Below the pieces are notes generated by a model. That model did no database searches. It was not told the DNA's origin and worked only from the letters and a program-made list of their open reading frames with translations. A stretch of 64,000 bases of DNA from assembly GCA_037893245.1 (NCBI GenBank), contig JBAIAA010000865.1, positions 1,426,001-1,490,000 of the forward strand, in the 5' to 3' direction. Below, one piece after another: positions 1-12,000 of the stretch. Position 1 is the first letter of the stretch; each line of letters begins with the position of its first letter. This DNA is from Crossaster papposus (taxonomy: Eukaryota > Echinodermata > Asteroidea > Velatida > Solasteridae). Both the position numbers and the translations under genes were made by a program.

Positions 1-14
1 GTGTCTCACTCAGC

Positions 15-31
15 CTGTTCAGAAGGAACAG
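15..31 (+). other. Short hairpin variant CTGTTC-AGAAG-GAACAG
   Basis: In monomers with GTTCAG or GTTCATAAGG, CTGTTC and GAACAG form a perfect 6 bp inverted repeat around a 5-base loop. The majority monomer reads CTGCTC and has one mismatch. The perfect version recurs at least once in most HOR units (for example in the units starting 841, 1963, 4600 and 5358). The stem is short and may have no function. Confidence 0.5.
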
Positions 32-412
32 CAGAGGTAAAAGACAGAGATAGAGTATAACCACGTGTCTCACTCAGCCTGCTCAGAAGGAACAGCAGAG
101 GTAGAAGACATAGATAGAGTGTATCCACGTGTCTGATCTACACCTCACTCAGCCTGCTCAGAAGGAACAGCAGAGGTAGAAGACAGAGATAGAGTATATC
201 CACGTGTCTCACTCAGCCTGCTTAGAAGGAACAGCAGAGGTAGAAGATAGAGATAGAGTATATCCACGTGTCTGATATACACCTCACTCAGCCTGCTCAG
301 AAGGAACAGCAGAGGTAGAAGACAGAGATAGAGTATATCCACGTGTCTCACTCAGCCTGCTCAGAAGGAACAGCAGAGGTAGAAGACAGAGATAGTGTTT
401 ATCCACGTGTCT

Positions 413-476
413 CACTCAGCCTGCTCAGAAGGAACAGCAGAGGTAGAAGACAGAGATAGAGTATATCCACGTGTCT
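413..476 (+). repeat. Reference short monomer (S, 64 bp)
   Basis: This copy matches the majority short form. It starts CACTCAGCCTG directly after the GTGTCT of the previous unit and ends with its own CACGTGTCT. It is 64 bp with 31 G or C, about 48% GC. Positions 15-50 of the unit are strongly purine-rich. Because 64 = 3x21+1, each S unit shifts the reading frame by one, so no frame stays open over many S units. Frequent marks on other S copies are GTTCAG, GCTTAG, GTACAAT, CATAGATAG with GTGTATCC, and GATAGTGTTTATCC. Confidence 0.95.
468..473 (+). other. CACGTG palindrome (E-box-like), one per monomer
   Basis: CACGTG lies at positions 56-61 of the S unit and recurs once per monomer across the array, about every 64 or 75 bp. 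It holds the only CpG of the consensus monomer. Known biology: CACGTG is the core site of many bHLH and bHLH-ZIP factors, and the yeast CDEI centromere element has a related core. Whether anything binds here cannot be seen from the sequence. Exceptions include CCATGTG (near 896), CCAAGTG (near 2510), CCACATG (near 2777), ACGTTTC (near 2437), CCAGTTG (near 11471) and CCGCGTG (near 30165). Confidence 0.7.
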
Positions 477-765
477 GATATACACCTCACTCAGCCTGCT
501 CAGAAGGAACAGCAGAGGTAGAAGACAAATATAGAGTATATCCACGTGTCTGATCTACACCTCACTCAGCCTGCTCAGAAGGAACAGCAGAGGTAGAAGA
601 CAAAGATAGAGTATATCCACGTGTCTGATCTACACCTCACTCAGCCTGCTCAGAAGGAACAGCAGAGGTAGAAGACGGACATAGAGTATATCCACGTGTC
701 TCACTCAGCCTGCTCAGAAGGAACAGCAGAGGTACAATACAGATATATAGTATATCCACGTGTCT

Positions 766-840
766 GATCTACACCTCACTCAGCCTGCTCAGAAGGAACA
801 GCAGAGGTAGAAGACAGAGATAGAGTATATCCACGTGTCT
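766..840 (+). repeat. Reference long monomer (L, 75 bp)
   Basis: This copy is the majority long form: the 64 bp core preceded by the 11 bp cassette GATCTACACCT. The 75 bp unit is 25 codons long, so runs of L keep the reading frame. Cassette variants mark different HORs: GATATACACC, GATTTACACC, GATCGACACC, GATCCACACC, GATCTGCACC, AATCTACACC, and downstream CTTCAC, CCCCAC or CTCTCTC. The cassette is flanked by CT on both sides (GTGTCT before, ...CACCT at its end), so S could have arisen from L by loss of 11 bp between short repeats. That direction is inference. Confidence 0.95.
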
Positions 841-1257
841 CACTCAGCCTGTTCAGAAGGAACAGCAGAGGTAAAAGACAGAGATAGAGTATATCCATGT
901 GTCTCACTCAGCCTGCTCAGAAGGAATAGCAGAGGTAGAAGACATAGATAGAGTGTATCCACGTGTCTGATCTACACCTCACTCAGCCTGCTCAGAAGGA
1001 ACAGCAGAGGTAGAAGACAGAGATAGAGTATATCCACGTGTCTGATCTACACCTCACTCAGCCTGCTCACAAGGAACAGCAGAGGTAGAAGACAGAGATA
1101 GAGTATATTCACGTGTCTCACTCAGCCTGCTTAGAAGGAACAGCAGAGGTAGAAGATAGAGATAGAGTATATCCACGTGTCTGATCTACACCTCACTCAG
1201 CCTGCTCAGAAGGAACAGCAGAGGTAGAAGACAGAGATAGAGTATATCCACGTGTCT

Positions 1258-1320
1258 TATTAGCCTGCTCAGAAGGAACAGCAGAGGTAGAAGACAGAGA
1301 TAGAGTATATCCACGTGTCT
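1258..1320 (+). repeat. Reference 63 bp monomer (TATTAG/TATCAG start)
   Basis: Here the unit start CACTCAG is replaced by TATTAG, giving 63 bp. The sister form TATCAG starts at, for example, 2305, 2860 and 3489. The 63 bp form is a minority, about one per HOR unit in the periods I summed. TATTAG forms are seen only in the left half (last near 32229), while TATCAG forms continue to 61625, where the copy reads TATCTG. The form is best explained as one base lost plus C-to-T changes in a 64 bp unit that was then copied. Confidence 0.9.
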
Positions 1321-1609
1321 GATCTACACCTCACTCAGCCTGCTCAGAAGGAACAGCAGAGGTAGAAGACAAAGATAGAGTATATCCACGTGTCTGATCT
1401 ACACCTCACTCAGCCTGCTCAGAAGGAACAGCAGAGGTAGAAGACGGAGATAGAGTATATCCACGTGTCTCACTCAGCCTGCTCAGTAGGAACAGCAGAG
1501 GTACAATACAGATATATAGTATATCCACGTGTCTGATCTACACCTCACTCAGCCTGCTCAGAAGGAACAGCAGAGGTAGAAGACAGAGATAGAGTATATC
1601 CACGTGTCT

Positions 1610-2517
1610 GATCTACACCTCACTCAGCCTGCTCACAAGGAACAGCAGAGGTAGAAGACAGAGATAGAGTATATCCACGTGTCTCACTCAGCCTGCTTAG
1701 AAGGAACAGCAGAGGTAGAAGATAGAGATAGAGTATATCCACGTGTCTGATCTACACCTCACTCAGCCTGCTCAGAAGGAACAGCAGAGGTAGAAGACGG
1801 ATATAGAGTATATCCACGTGTCTCACTCAGCCTGCTCAGAAGGAACAGCAGAGGTACAATACAGATATATAGTATATCCACGTGTCTGATCTACACCTCA
1901 CTCAGCCTGCTCAGAAGGAACAGCAGAGGTAGAAGACAGAGATAGAGTATATCCACGTGTCTCACTCAGCCTGTTCAGAAGGAACAGCAGAGGTAAAAGA
2001 CAGAGATAGAGTATAACCACGTGTCTCACTCAGCCTGCTCAGAAGGAACAGCAGAGGTAGAAGACATAGATAGAGTGTATCCACGTGTCTGATCTACACC
2101 TCACTCAGCCTGCTCAGAAGGAACAGCAGAGGTAGAAGACAGAGATAGAGTATATCCACGTGTCTCACTCAGCCTGCTTAGAAGGAACAGCAGAGGTAGA
2201 AGATAGAGATAGAGTATATCCACGTGTCTGATCTACACCTCACTCAGCCTGCTCAGAAGGAACAGCAGAGGTAAAAGACAGAGATAGAGTATATACACGT
2301 GTCTTATCAGCCTGCTCAGAAGGAACAGCAGAGGTAGAAGACAGATATAGAGTTTATCCACGTGTCTGATCTACACCTCACTCAGCCTGCTCAGAAGGAA
2401 CAGCAGTGGTAGAAGACAGAGATAGAGTATATAGACGTTTCTGATCGACACCTCACTCAGCCTGCTCAGAAGGAACAGCAAAGGTAGACGACAGAGATAG
2501 AGTATATCCAAGTGTCT
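1610..2517 (+). repeat. Partial copy of the 1742 bp HOR
   Basis: The order of marked monomers from the CACAAGG-bearing L at 1610 to the TATCAG unit at 2305 matches 4247-4942 at a constant offset of 2637 bp. The marks are GCTTAG, GACGGATATAG, GTACAAT, GTTCAG with GTATAACC, CATAG, GCTTAG and GTATATACACG. At 2368 two monomers of the full unit are missing, because the L at 2368 goes straight to GTATATAGACG and then GATCGACACC at 2443. Confidence 0.85.
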
Positions 2518-3690
2518 CACTCAGCCTGTTCAGAAGGAACAGCAGGGGTAAAAGACAGAGATAGAGTATAACCACGTGTCTCACTCAGCCTGCTCAGAAG
2601 GAACAGCAGAGGTAGAAGACATAGATAGAGTGTATCCACGTGTCTGATCTACACCTCACTCAGCCTGCTCAGAAGGAACAGCAGAGGTAGAAGACAGAGA
2701 TAGAGTATATCCACGTGTCTCACTCAGCCTGCTTAGAAGGAACAGCAGAGGTAGAAGATAGAGATAGAGTATATCCACATGTCTGATCTACACCTCACTC
2801 AGCCTGCTCAGAAGGAACAGCAGAGGTAGAAGACAGAGATAGAGTATATACACGTGTCTTATCAGCCTGCTCAGAAGGAACAGCAGAGGTAGAAGACAGA
2901 GATAGAGTATATCCACGTGTCTTATTAGCCTGCTCAGAAGGAACAGCAGAGGTAGAAGACAGAGATAGAGTATATCCACGTGTCTGATCTACACCTCACT
3001 CAGCCTGCTCAGAAGGAACAGCAGAGGTAGAAGACAAAGATAGAGTATATCCACGTGTCTGATCTACACCTCACTCAGCCTGCTCAGAAGGAACAGCAGA
3101 GGTAGAAGACGGAGATAGAGTATATCCACGTGTCTCACTCAGCCTGCTCAGAAGGAACAGCAGAGGTACAAGACAGAGATAGAGTATATCCACGTGTCTG
3201 ATTTACACATCACTCAGCCTGCTCAGAAGGAACAACAGAGGTAGAAGACAAAGATAGAGTACATCCACGTGTCTCACTCAGTCTGCTCAGAAGGAACAGC
3301 AGAGGTAGAAGACATAGATAGAGTGTATCCACGTGTCTGATCTACACCTCACTCAGCCTGCTCAGAAGGAACAACAGAGGTAGAAGACAGAGATATAGTA
3401 TATCCACGTGTCTGATCTACACCCCACTCAGCCTGCTCAGAAGGAACAGCAGAGGTAGAAGACAGAGATAGAGTATATCCACGTGTCTTATCAGCCTGCT
3501 CAGAAGGAACAGCAGAGGTAGAAGACAGAGACAGAGTATATCCACGTGTCTCACTCAGCCTGCTCAGAAGGAACAGCAGAGGTAGAACACAGAGATATAG
3601 TATATCCCCGTGTCTGATTTACACTTCACTCAGCCTGTTCATAAGGAACAGCAGAGGTAGAAGACAGAGATATAGTATATCCACGTGTCT
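2518..3690 (+). repeat. Mosaic segment before the 1742 bp HOR
   Basis: This block repeats marks of its left neighbour (GTTCAG at 2518, CATAG at 2582, GCTTAG at 2721), then two consecutive 63 bp units (2860 TATCAG, 2923 TATTAG). From 3200 (cassette GATTTACACAT) to 3690 it matches 8981-9471 at an offset of 5781 bp. This includes the GTCTGCTCAG unit, the AACAACAG unit, the CCCCAC cassette and the GATTTACACTTC cassette. No gene is seen. Confidence 0.85.
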
Positions 3691-5432
3691 CACTCAGCCT
3701 GCTCAGAAGGAACAGCAGAAGTAGAAGACAGAGATAGAGTATATCCACGTGTCTGATCTACACCTCTCTCAGCTTGCTCAGAAGGAGCAGCAGAGGTAGA
3801 AGACAGAGATAGAGTATATCCACGTGTCTCACTCAGCCTGCTCAGAAGAAACAGCAGAGGTAGAAGACAGAGATAGAGTATATCCACGTGTCTGATATAC
3901 ACCTCACTCAGCCTGCTCAGAAGGAACAGCAGAGGTAGAAGACAGAGATAGAGTATATCCACGTGTCTCACTCAGCCTGCTCAGAAGGAACAGCAGAGGT
4001 AGAAGACAGAGATAGTGTTTATCCACGTGTCTCACTCAGCCTGCTCAGAAGGAACAGCAGAGGTAGAAGACAGAGATAGAGTATATCCACGTGTCTGATA
4101 TACACCTCACTCAGCCTGCTCAGAAGGAACAGCAGAGGTAGAAGACAAATATAGAGTGTATCCACGTGTCTGATCTACACCTCACTCAGCCTGCTCAGAA
4201 GGAACAGCAGAGGTAGAAGACAGAGATAGAGTATATCCACGTGTCTGATCTACACCTCACTCAGCCTGCTCACAAGGAACAGCAGAGGTAGAAGACAGAG
4301 ATAGAGTATATCCACGTGTCTCACTCAGCCTGCTTAGAAGGAACAGCAGAGGTAGAAGATAGAGATAGAGTATATCCACGTGTCTGATCTACACCTCACT
4401 CAGCCTGCTCAGAAGGAACAGCAGAGGTAGAAGACGGATATAGAGTATATCCACGTGTCTCACTCAGCCTGCTCAGAAGGAACAGCAGAGGTACAATACA
4501 GATATATAGTATATCCACGTGTCTGATCTACACCTCACTCAGCCTGCTCAGAAGGAACAGCAGAGGTAGAAGACAGAGATAGAGTATATCCACGTGTCTC
4601 ACTCAGCCTGTTCAGAAGGAACAGCAGAGGTAAAAGACAGAGATAGAGTATAACCACGTGTCTCACTCAGCCTGCTCAGAAGGAACAGCAGAGGTAGAAG
4701 ACATAGATAGAGTGTATCCACGTGTCTGATCTACACCTCACTCAGCCTGCTCAGAAGGAACAGCAGAGGTAGAAGACAGAGATAGAGTATATCCACGTGT
4801 CTCACTCAGCCTGCTTAGAAGGAACAGCAGAGGTAGAAGATAGAGATAGAGTATATCCACGTGTCTGATCTACACCTCACTCAGCCTGCTCAGAAGGAAC
4901 AGCAGAGGTAGAAGACAGAGATAGAGTATATACACGTGTCTTATCAGCCTGCTCAGAAGGAACAGCAGAGGTAGAAGACAGATATAGAGTTTATCCACGT
5001 GTCTGATCTACACCTCACTCAGCCTGCTCACAAGGAACAGCAGAGGTAGAAGACAGAGATAGAGTATATCCACGTGTCTCACTCAGCCTGCTCAGTAGGA
5101 ACAGCAGAGGTAGAAGATAGAGATAGAGTATATCCACGTGTCTGATCTACACCTCACTCAGCCTGCTCAGAAGGAACAGCAGGGGTAGAAGACAGAGATA
5201 GAGTATATAGACGTTTCTGATCGACACCTCACTCAGCCTGCTCAGAAGGAACAGCAAAGGTAGACGACAGAGATAGAGTATATCCAAGTGTCTCACTCAG
5301 CCTGCTCAGAAGGAACAGCAGAGGTAGAAGACAGATATAGAGTATATCCACGTGTCTGATCTACACCTCACTCAGCCTGTTCATAAGGAACAGCAAAAGT
5401 AGAAGACAGAGATAGAGTATATCCACGTGTCT
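3691..5432 (+). repeat. 1742 bp HOR unit, copy 1
   Basis: This unit has 25 monomers: 11 S, 13 L and one 63 bp unit (at 4942). The sum 704 + 975 + 63 = 1742 equals the observed period exactly. Marks in order include CTCTCTCAGCTTGCTC (3755), GAAGAAACAG (3830), GATATACACC (3894), GATAGTGTTTATCC (3969), GATATACACC again (4097), CACAAGG (4247), GACGGATATAG (4386), GTACAAT (4461), GTATAACC (4600), GTATATAGACG (5144), GATCGACACC (5219) and GTTCATAAGG with AGCAAAAG (5358). It differs from copies 2 and 3 at a few bases, such as AGAAGTAGAAG near 3718 and GCTCAGTAGG near 5090. Confidence 0.93.
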
Positions 5433-7174
5433 CACTCAGCCTGCTCAGAAGGAACAGCAGAGGTACAAGACAGAGATAGAGTATATCCACGTGTCTGATC
5501 TACACCTCTCTCAGCTTGCTCAGAAGGAGCAGCAGAGGTAGAAGACAGAGATAGAGTATATCCACGTGTCTCACTCAGCCTGCTCAGAAGAAACAGCAGA
5601 GGTAGAAGACAGAGATAGAGTATATCCACGTGTCTGATATACACCTCACTCAGCCTGCTCAGAAGGAACAGCAGAGGTAGAAGACAGAGATAGAGTATAT
5701 CCACGTGTCTCACTCAGCCTGCTCAGAAGGAACAGCAGAGGTAGAAGACAGAGATAGTGTTTATCCACGTGTCTCACTCAGCCTGCTCAGAAGGAACAGC
5801 AGAGGTAGAAGACAGAGATAGAGTATATCCACGTGTCTGATATACACCTCACTCAGCCTGCTCAGAAGGAACAGCAGAGGTAGAAGACAAATATAGAGTG
5901 TATCCACGTGTCTGATCTACACCTCACTCAGCCTGCTCAGAAGGAACAGCAGAGGTAGAAGACAGAGATAGAGTATATCCACGTGTCTGATCTACACCTC
6001 ACTCAGCCTGCTCACAAGGAACAGCAGAGGTAGAAGACAGAGATAGAGTATATCCACGTGTCTCACTCAGCCTGCTTAGAAGGAACAGCAGAGGTAGAAG
6101 ATAGAGATAGAGTATATCCACGTGTCTGATCTACACCTCACTCAGCCTGCTCAGAAGGAACAGCAGAGGTAGAAGACGGATATAGAGTATATCCACGTGT
6201 CTCACTCAGCCTGCTCAGAAGGAACAGCAGAGGTACAATACAGATATATAGTATATCCACGTGTCTGATCTACACCTCACTCAGCCTGCTCAGAAGGAAC
6301 AGCAGAGGTAGAAGACAGAGATAGAGTATATCCACGTGTCTCACTCAGCCTGTTCAGAAGGAACAGCAGAGGTAAAAGACAGAGATAGAGTATAACCACG
6401 TGTCTCACTCAGCCTGCTCAGAAGGAACAGCAGAGGTAGAAGACATAGATAGAGTGTATCCACGTGTCTGATCTACACCTCACTCAGCCTGCTCAGAAGG
6501 AACAGCAGAGGTAGAAGACAGAGATAGAGTATATCCACGTGTCTCACTCAGCCTGCTTAGAAGGAACAGCAGAGGTAGAAGATAGAGATAGAGTATATCC
6601 ACGTGTCTGATCTACACCTCACTCAGCCTGCTCAGAAGGAACAGCAGAGGTAGAAGACAGAGATAGAGTATATACACGTGTCTTATCAGCCTGCTCAGAA
6701 GGAACAGCAGAGGTAGAAGACAGATATAGAGTTTATCCACGTGTCTGATCTACACCTCACTCAGCCTGCTCACAAGGAACAGCAGAGGTAGAAGACAGAG
6801 ATAGAGTATATCCACGTGTCTCACTCAGCCTGCTCAGAAGGAACAGCAGAGGTAGAAGATAGAGATAGAGTATATCCACGTGTCTGATCTACACCTCACT
6901 CAGCCTGCTCAGAAGGAACAGCAGGGGTAGAAGACAGAGATAGAGTATATAGACGTTTCTGAGCGACACCTCACTCAGCCTGCTCAGAAGGAACAGCAAA
7001 GGTAGACGACAGAGATAGAGTATATCCAAGTGTCTCACTCAGCCTGCTCAGAAGGAACAGCAGAGGTAGAAGACAGATATAGAGTATATCCACGTGTCTG
7101 ATCTACACCTCACTCAGCCTGTTCATAAGGAACAGCAAAAGTAGAAGACAGAGATAGAGTATATCCACGTGTCT
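5433..7174 (+). repeat. 1742 bp HOR unit, copy 2
   Basis: The monomer order is the same as in copy 1 at an offset of exactly 1742 bp. The first monomer carries GGTACAAG instead of AGTAGAAG. One private change is the cassette GAGCGACACC near 6961 in place of GATCGACACC. Only a handful of differences from its neighbours are visible, far fewer than between adjacent monomers. Confidence 0.93.
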
Positions 7175-8916
7175 CACTCAGCCTGCTCAGAAGGAACAGC
7201 AGAGGTACAAGACAGAGATAGAGTATATCCACGTGTCTGATCTACACCTCTCTCAGCTTGCTCAGAAGGAGCAGCAGAGGTAGAAGACAGAGATAGAGTA
7301 TATCCACGTGTCTCACTCAGCCTGCTCAGAAGAAACAGCAGAGGTAGAAGACAGAGATAGAGTATATCCACGTGTCTGATATACACCTCACTCAGCCTGC
7401 TCAGAAGGAACAGCAGAGGTAGAAGACAGAGATAGAGTATATCCACGTGTCTCACTCAGCCTGCTCAGAAGGAACAGCAGAGGTAGAAGACAGAGATAGT
7501 GTTTATCCACGTGTCTCACTCAGCCTGCTCAGAAGGAACAGCAGAGGTAGAAGACAGAGATAGAGTATATCCACGTGTCTGATATACACCTCACTCAGCC
7601 TGCTCAGAAGGAACAGCAGAGGTAGAAGACAAATATAGAGTGTATCCACGTGTCTGATCTACACCTCACTCAGCCTGCTCAGAAGGAACAGCAGAGGTAG
7701 AAGACAGAGATAGAGTATATCCACGTGTCTGATCTACACCTCACTCAGCCTGCTCACAAGGAACAGCAGAGGTAGAAGACAGAGATAGAGTATATCCACG
7801 TGTCTCACTCAGCCTGCTTAGAAGGAACAGCAGAGGTAGAAGATAGAGATAGAGTATATCCACGTGTCTGATCTACACCTCACTCAGCCTGCTCAGAAGG
7901 AACAGCAGAGGTAGAAGACGGATATAGAGTATATCCACGTGTCTCACTCAGCCTGCTCAGAAGGAACAGCAGAGGTACAATACAGATATATAGTATATCC
8001 ACGTGTCTGATCTACACCTCACTCAGCCTGCTCAGAAGGAACAGCAGAGGTAGAAGACAGAGATAGAGTATATCCACGTGTCTCACTCAGCCTGTTCAGA
8101 AGGAACAGCAGAGGTAAAAGACAGAGATAGAGTATAACCACGTGTCTCACTCAGCCTGCTCAGAAGGAACAGCAGAGGTAGAAGACATAGATAGAGTGTA
8201 TCCACGTGTCTGATCTACACCTCACTCAGCCTGCTCAGAAGGAACAGCAGAGGTAGAATACAGAGATAGAGTATATCCACGTGTCTCACTCAGCCTGCTT
8301 AGAAGGAACAGCAGAGGTAGAAGATAGAGATAGAGTATATCCACGTGTCTGATCTACACCTCACTCAGCCTGCTCAGAAGGAACAGCAGAGGTAGAAGAC
8401 AGAGATAGAGTATATACACGTGTCTTATCAGCCTGCTCAGAAGGAACAGCAGAGGTAGAAGACAGATATAGAGTTTATCCACGTGTCTGATCTACACCTC
8501 ACTCAGCCTGCTCACAAGGAACAGCAGAGGTAGAAGACAGAGATAGAGTATATCCACGTGTCTCACTCAGCCTGCTCAGAAGGAACAGCAGAGGTAGAAG
8601 ATAGAGATAGAGTATATCCACGTGTCTGATCTACACCTCACTCAGCCTGCTCAGAAGGAACAGCAGGGGTAGAAGACAGAGATAGAGTATATAGACGTTT
8701 CTGATCGACACCTCACTCAGCCTGCTCAGAAGGAACAGCAAAGGTAGACGACAGAGATAGAGTATATCCAAGTGTCTCACTCAGCCTGCTCAGAAGGAAC
8801 AGCAGAGGTAAAAGACAGATATAGAGTATATCCACGTGTCTGATCTACACCTCACTCAGCCTGTTCATAAGGAACAGCAAAAGTAGAAGACAGAGATAGA
8901 GTATATCCACGTGTCT
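7175..8916 (+). repeat. 1742 bp HOR unit, copy 3
   Basis: The order is again the same at 1742 bp offset. Private changes include GAATACAG near 8257 and GGTAAAAG near 8808. The period ends after this copy. The following S unit at 8917 still matches, but the next cassette at 8981 is GATTTACACAT, not the CTCTCTCAGCTTG form expected for a fourth unit. Confidence 0.93.
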
Positions 8917-9055
8917 CACTCAGCCTGCTCAGAAGGAACAGCAGAGGTACAAGACAGAGATAGAGTATATCCACGTGTCTGATTTACACATCACTCAGCC
9001 TGCTCAGAAGGAACAACAGAGGTAGAAGACAAAGATAGAGTACATCCACGTGTCT
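8917..9055 (+). repeat. Junction S+L pair (139 bp)
   Basis: One S (GTACAAG mark) and one L (GATTTACACAT cassette, AACAACAG, GTACATCC) join the end of the 1742 bp HOR to the start of the 3962 bp HOR. The same pair begins at 12249, 16211, 17116 and 19416, so it marks a recurrent exchange point between HOR types. Confidence 0.8.
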
Positions 9056-12000
9056 CACTCAGTCTGCTCAGAAGGAACAGCAGAGGTAGAAGACATAGAT
9101 AGAGTGTATCCACGTGTCTGATCTACACCTCACTCAGCCTGCTCAGAAGGAACAACAGAGGTAGAAGACAGAGATATAGTATATCCACGTGTCTGATCTA
9201 CACCCCACTCAGCCTGCTCAGAAGGAACAGCAGAGGTAGAAGACAGAGATAGAGTATATCCACGTGTCTTATCAGCCTGCTCAGAAGGAACAGCAGAGGT
9301 AGAAGACAGAGACAGAGTATATCCACGTGTCTCACTCAGCCTGCTCAGAAGGAACAGCAGAGGTAGAACACAGAGATATAGTATATCCCCGTGTCTGATT
9401 TACACTTCACTCAGCCTGTTCATAAGGAACAGCAGAGGTAGAAGACAGAGATATAGTATATCCACGTGTCTCACTCAGCCTGCTCAGAAGGAACAGCAGA
9501 AGTAGAAGACAGAGATAGAGTATATCCACGTGTCTGATCTACACCTCTCTCAGCTTGCTCAGAAGGAGCAGCAGAGGTAGAAGACAGAGATAGAGTATAT
9601 CCACGTGTCTCACTCAGCCTGCTCAGAAGAAACAACAGAGGTAGAAGACAGAGATAGAGTATATCCACGTGTCTGATATACACCTCACTCAGCCTGCTCA
9701 GAAGGAACAGCAGAGGTAGAAGACAGAGATAGAGTATATCCACGTGTCTCACTCAGCCTGCTCAGAAGGAACAGCAGAGGTAGAAGACAGAGATAGTGTT
9801 TATCCACGTGTCTCACTCAGCCTGCTCAGAAGGAACAGCAGAGGTAGAAGACAGAGATAGAGTATATCCACGTGTCTGATATACACCTCACTCAGCCTGC
9901 TCAGAAGGAACAGCAGAGGTAGAAGACAAATATAGAGTATATCCACGTGTCTGATCTACACCTCACTCAGCCTGCTCAGAAGGAACAGCAGAGGTAGAAG
10001 ACAAAGATAGAGTATATCCACGTGTCTGATCTACACCTCACTCAGCCTGCTCAGAAGGAACAGCAGAGGTAGAAGACGGACATAGAGTATATCCACGTGT
10101 CTCACTCAGCCTGCTCAGAAGGAACAGCAGAGGTAGAAGACAGAGATAGAGTATATCCACGTGTCTCACTCAGCCTGTTCAGAAGGAACAGCAGAGGTAA
10201 AAGACAGAGATAGAGTATATCCATGTGTCTCACTCAGCCTGCTCAGAAGGAACAGCAGAGGTAGAAGACATAGATAGAGTGTATCCACGTGTCTGATCTA
10301 CACCTCACTCAGCCTACTCAGAAGGAACAGCAGAGGTAGAAGACAGAGATAGAGTATATCCACGTGTCTCACTCAGCCTGTTCAGAAGGAACAGCAGAGG
10401 TAAAAGACAGAGATAGAGTATATCCATGTGTCTCACTCAGCCTGCTCAGAAGGAACAGCAGAGGTAGAAGACATAGATAGAGTGTATCCACGTGTCTGAT
10501 CTACACCTCACTCAGCCTGCTCAGAAGGAACAGCAGAGGTAGAAGACAGAGATAGAGTATATCCACGTGTCTGATCTACACCTCACTCAGCCTGTTCAGA
10601 AGGAACAGCAGAGGTAGAAGACAGAGATAGAGTATATCCACGTGTCTTATTAGCATGCTCAGAAGGAACAGCAGAGGTAGAAGACAGAGATAGAGTATAT
10701 CCACGTGTCTGATCTACACCTCACTCAGCCTGCTCAGAAGGAACAGCAGAGGTAGAAGACAAAGATAGAGTATATCCACGTGTCTGATCTACACCTCACT
10801 CAGCCTGCTCAGAAGGAACAGCAGAGGTAGAAGACGGAGATAGAGTATATCCACGTGTCTCACTCAGCCTGCTCAGAAGGAACAGCAGAGGTACAATACA
10901 GATATATAGTATATCCACGTGTCTGATCTACACCTCAATCAGCCTGCTCAGAAGGAACAGCAGAGGTAGAAGACAGAGATAGAATATATCCACGTGTCTC
11001 ACTCAGCCTGCTCAGAAGGAACAGCAGAGGTAGAAGACATAGATAGAGTGTATCCACGTGTCTGATCTACACCTCACTCAGCCTGCTCAGAAGGAACAGC
11101 AGAGGTAGAAGACAGAGATAGAGTATATCCACGTGTCTGATCTACACCTCACTCAGCCTGCTCACAAGGAACAGCAGAGGTAGAAGACAGAGATAGAGTA
11201 TATCCACGTGTCTCACTCAGCCTGCTTAGAAGGAACAGCAGAGGTAGAAGATAGAGATAGAGTATATCCACGTGTCTGATCTACACCTCACTCAGCCTGC
11301 TCAGAAGGAACAGCAGAGGTAGAAGACAGAGATAGAGTATATCCACGTGTCTTATTAGCCTGCTCAGAAGGAACAGCAGAGGTAGAAGACAGAGATAGAG
11401 TATATCCACGTGTCTCACTCAGCCTGTTCAGAAGGAACAGCAGAGGTAAAAGACAGAGATAGAGTATAACCAGTTGTCTCACTCAGCCTGCTCAGAATGA
11501 ACAGCAGAGGTAGAAGACATAGATAGAGTGTATCCACGTGTCTGATCTACACCTCACTCAGCCTGCTCAGAGGGAACAGCAGAGGTAGAAGACAGAGATA
11601 GAGTATATCCACGTGTCTCACTCAGCCTGCTTAGAAGGAACAGCAGAGGTAGAAGATAGAGATAGAGTATATCCACGTGTCTGATCTACACCTCACTCAG
11701 CCTGCTCAGAAGGAACAGCAGAGGTAGAAGACAGAGATAGAGTATATACACGTGTCTTATCAGCCTGCTCAGAAGGAACAGCAGAGGTAGAAGACAGATA
11801 TAGAGTTTATCCACGTGTCTGATCTACACCTCACTCAGCCTGCTCACAAGGAACAGCAGAGGTAGAAGACAAAGATAGAGTACATCCACGTGTCTCACTC
11901 AGTCTGCTCAGAAGGAACAGCAGAGGTAGAAGACATAGATAGAGTGTATCCACGTGTCTGATCTACACCTCACTCAGCCTGCTCAGAAGGAACAGCAGAG

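Larger units (their letters stand above)
1..1609 (+). repeat. Mosaic start of array
   Basis: Monomer starts are 7 S, 71 S, 135 L, 210 S, 274 L, 349 S, 413 S, 477 L, 552 L, 627 L, 702 S, 766 L, 841 S, 905 S, 969 L, 1044 L, 1119 S, 1183 L, 1258 (63 bp), 1321 L, 1396 L, 1471 S, 1535 L. No clean local period is visible, but the order of marks from 274 to 1257 matches 22321-23304 at a fixed offset of 22047 bp. Part of it (349-701) also matches 9750-10102. No gene is present. Confidence 0.85.

Noticed and set aside
15..31. Steroid hormone response element from GAACA and TGTTC half-sites
   Set aside because: The half-sites are in everted order with 5 bp spacing (TGTTC-AGAAG-GAACA), not the GAACA-nnn-TGTTC arrangement of known elements.
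145..351. Leucine-rich open frames on the - strand (68-114 codons), repeated dozens of times across the window
   Set aside because: They are the satellite read in reverse. Their ends coincide with cassette and S/L changes, the unit of 64 bp breaks the frame, and the sequence varies as the DNA repeat does with no sign of codon-level constraint.
468..473. Promoter call from GTATATCC (TATA-like) next to CACGTG
   Set aside because: The combination is present in nearly every monomer and has no downstream gene. It is reported only as a repeat motif.
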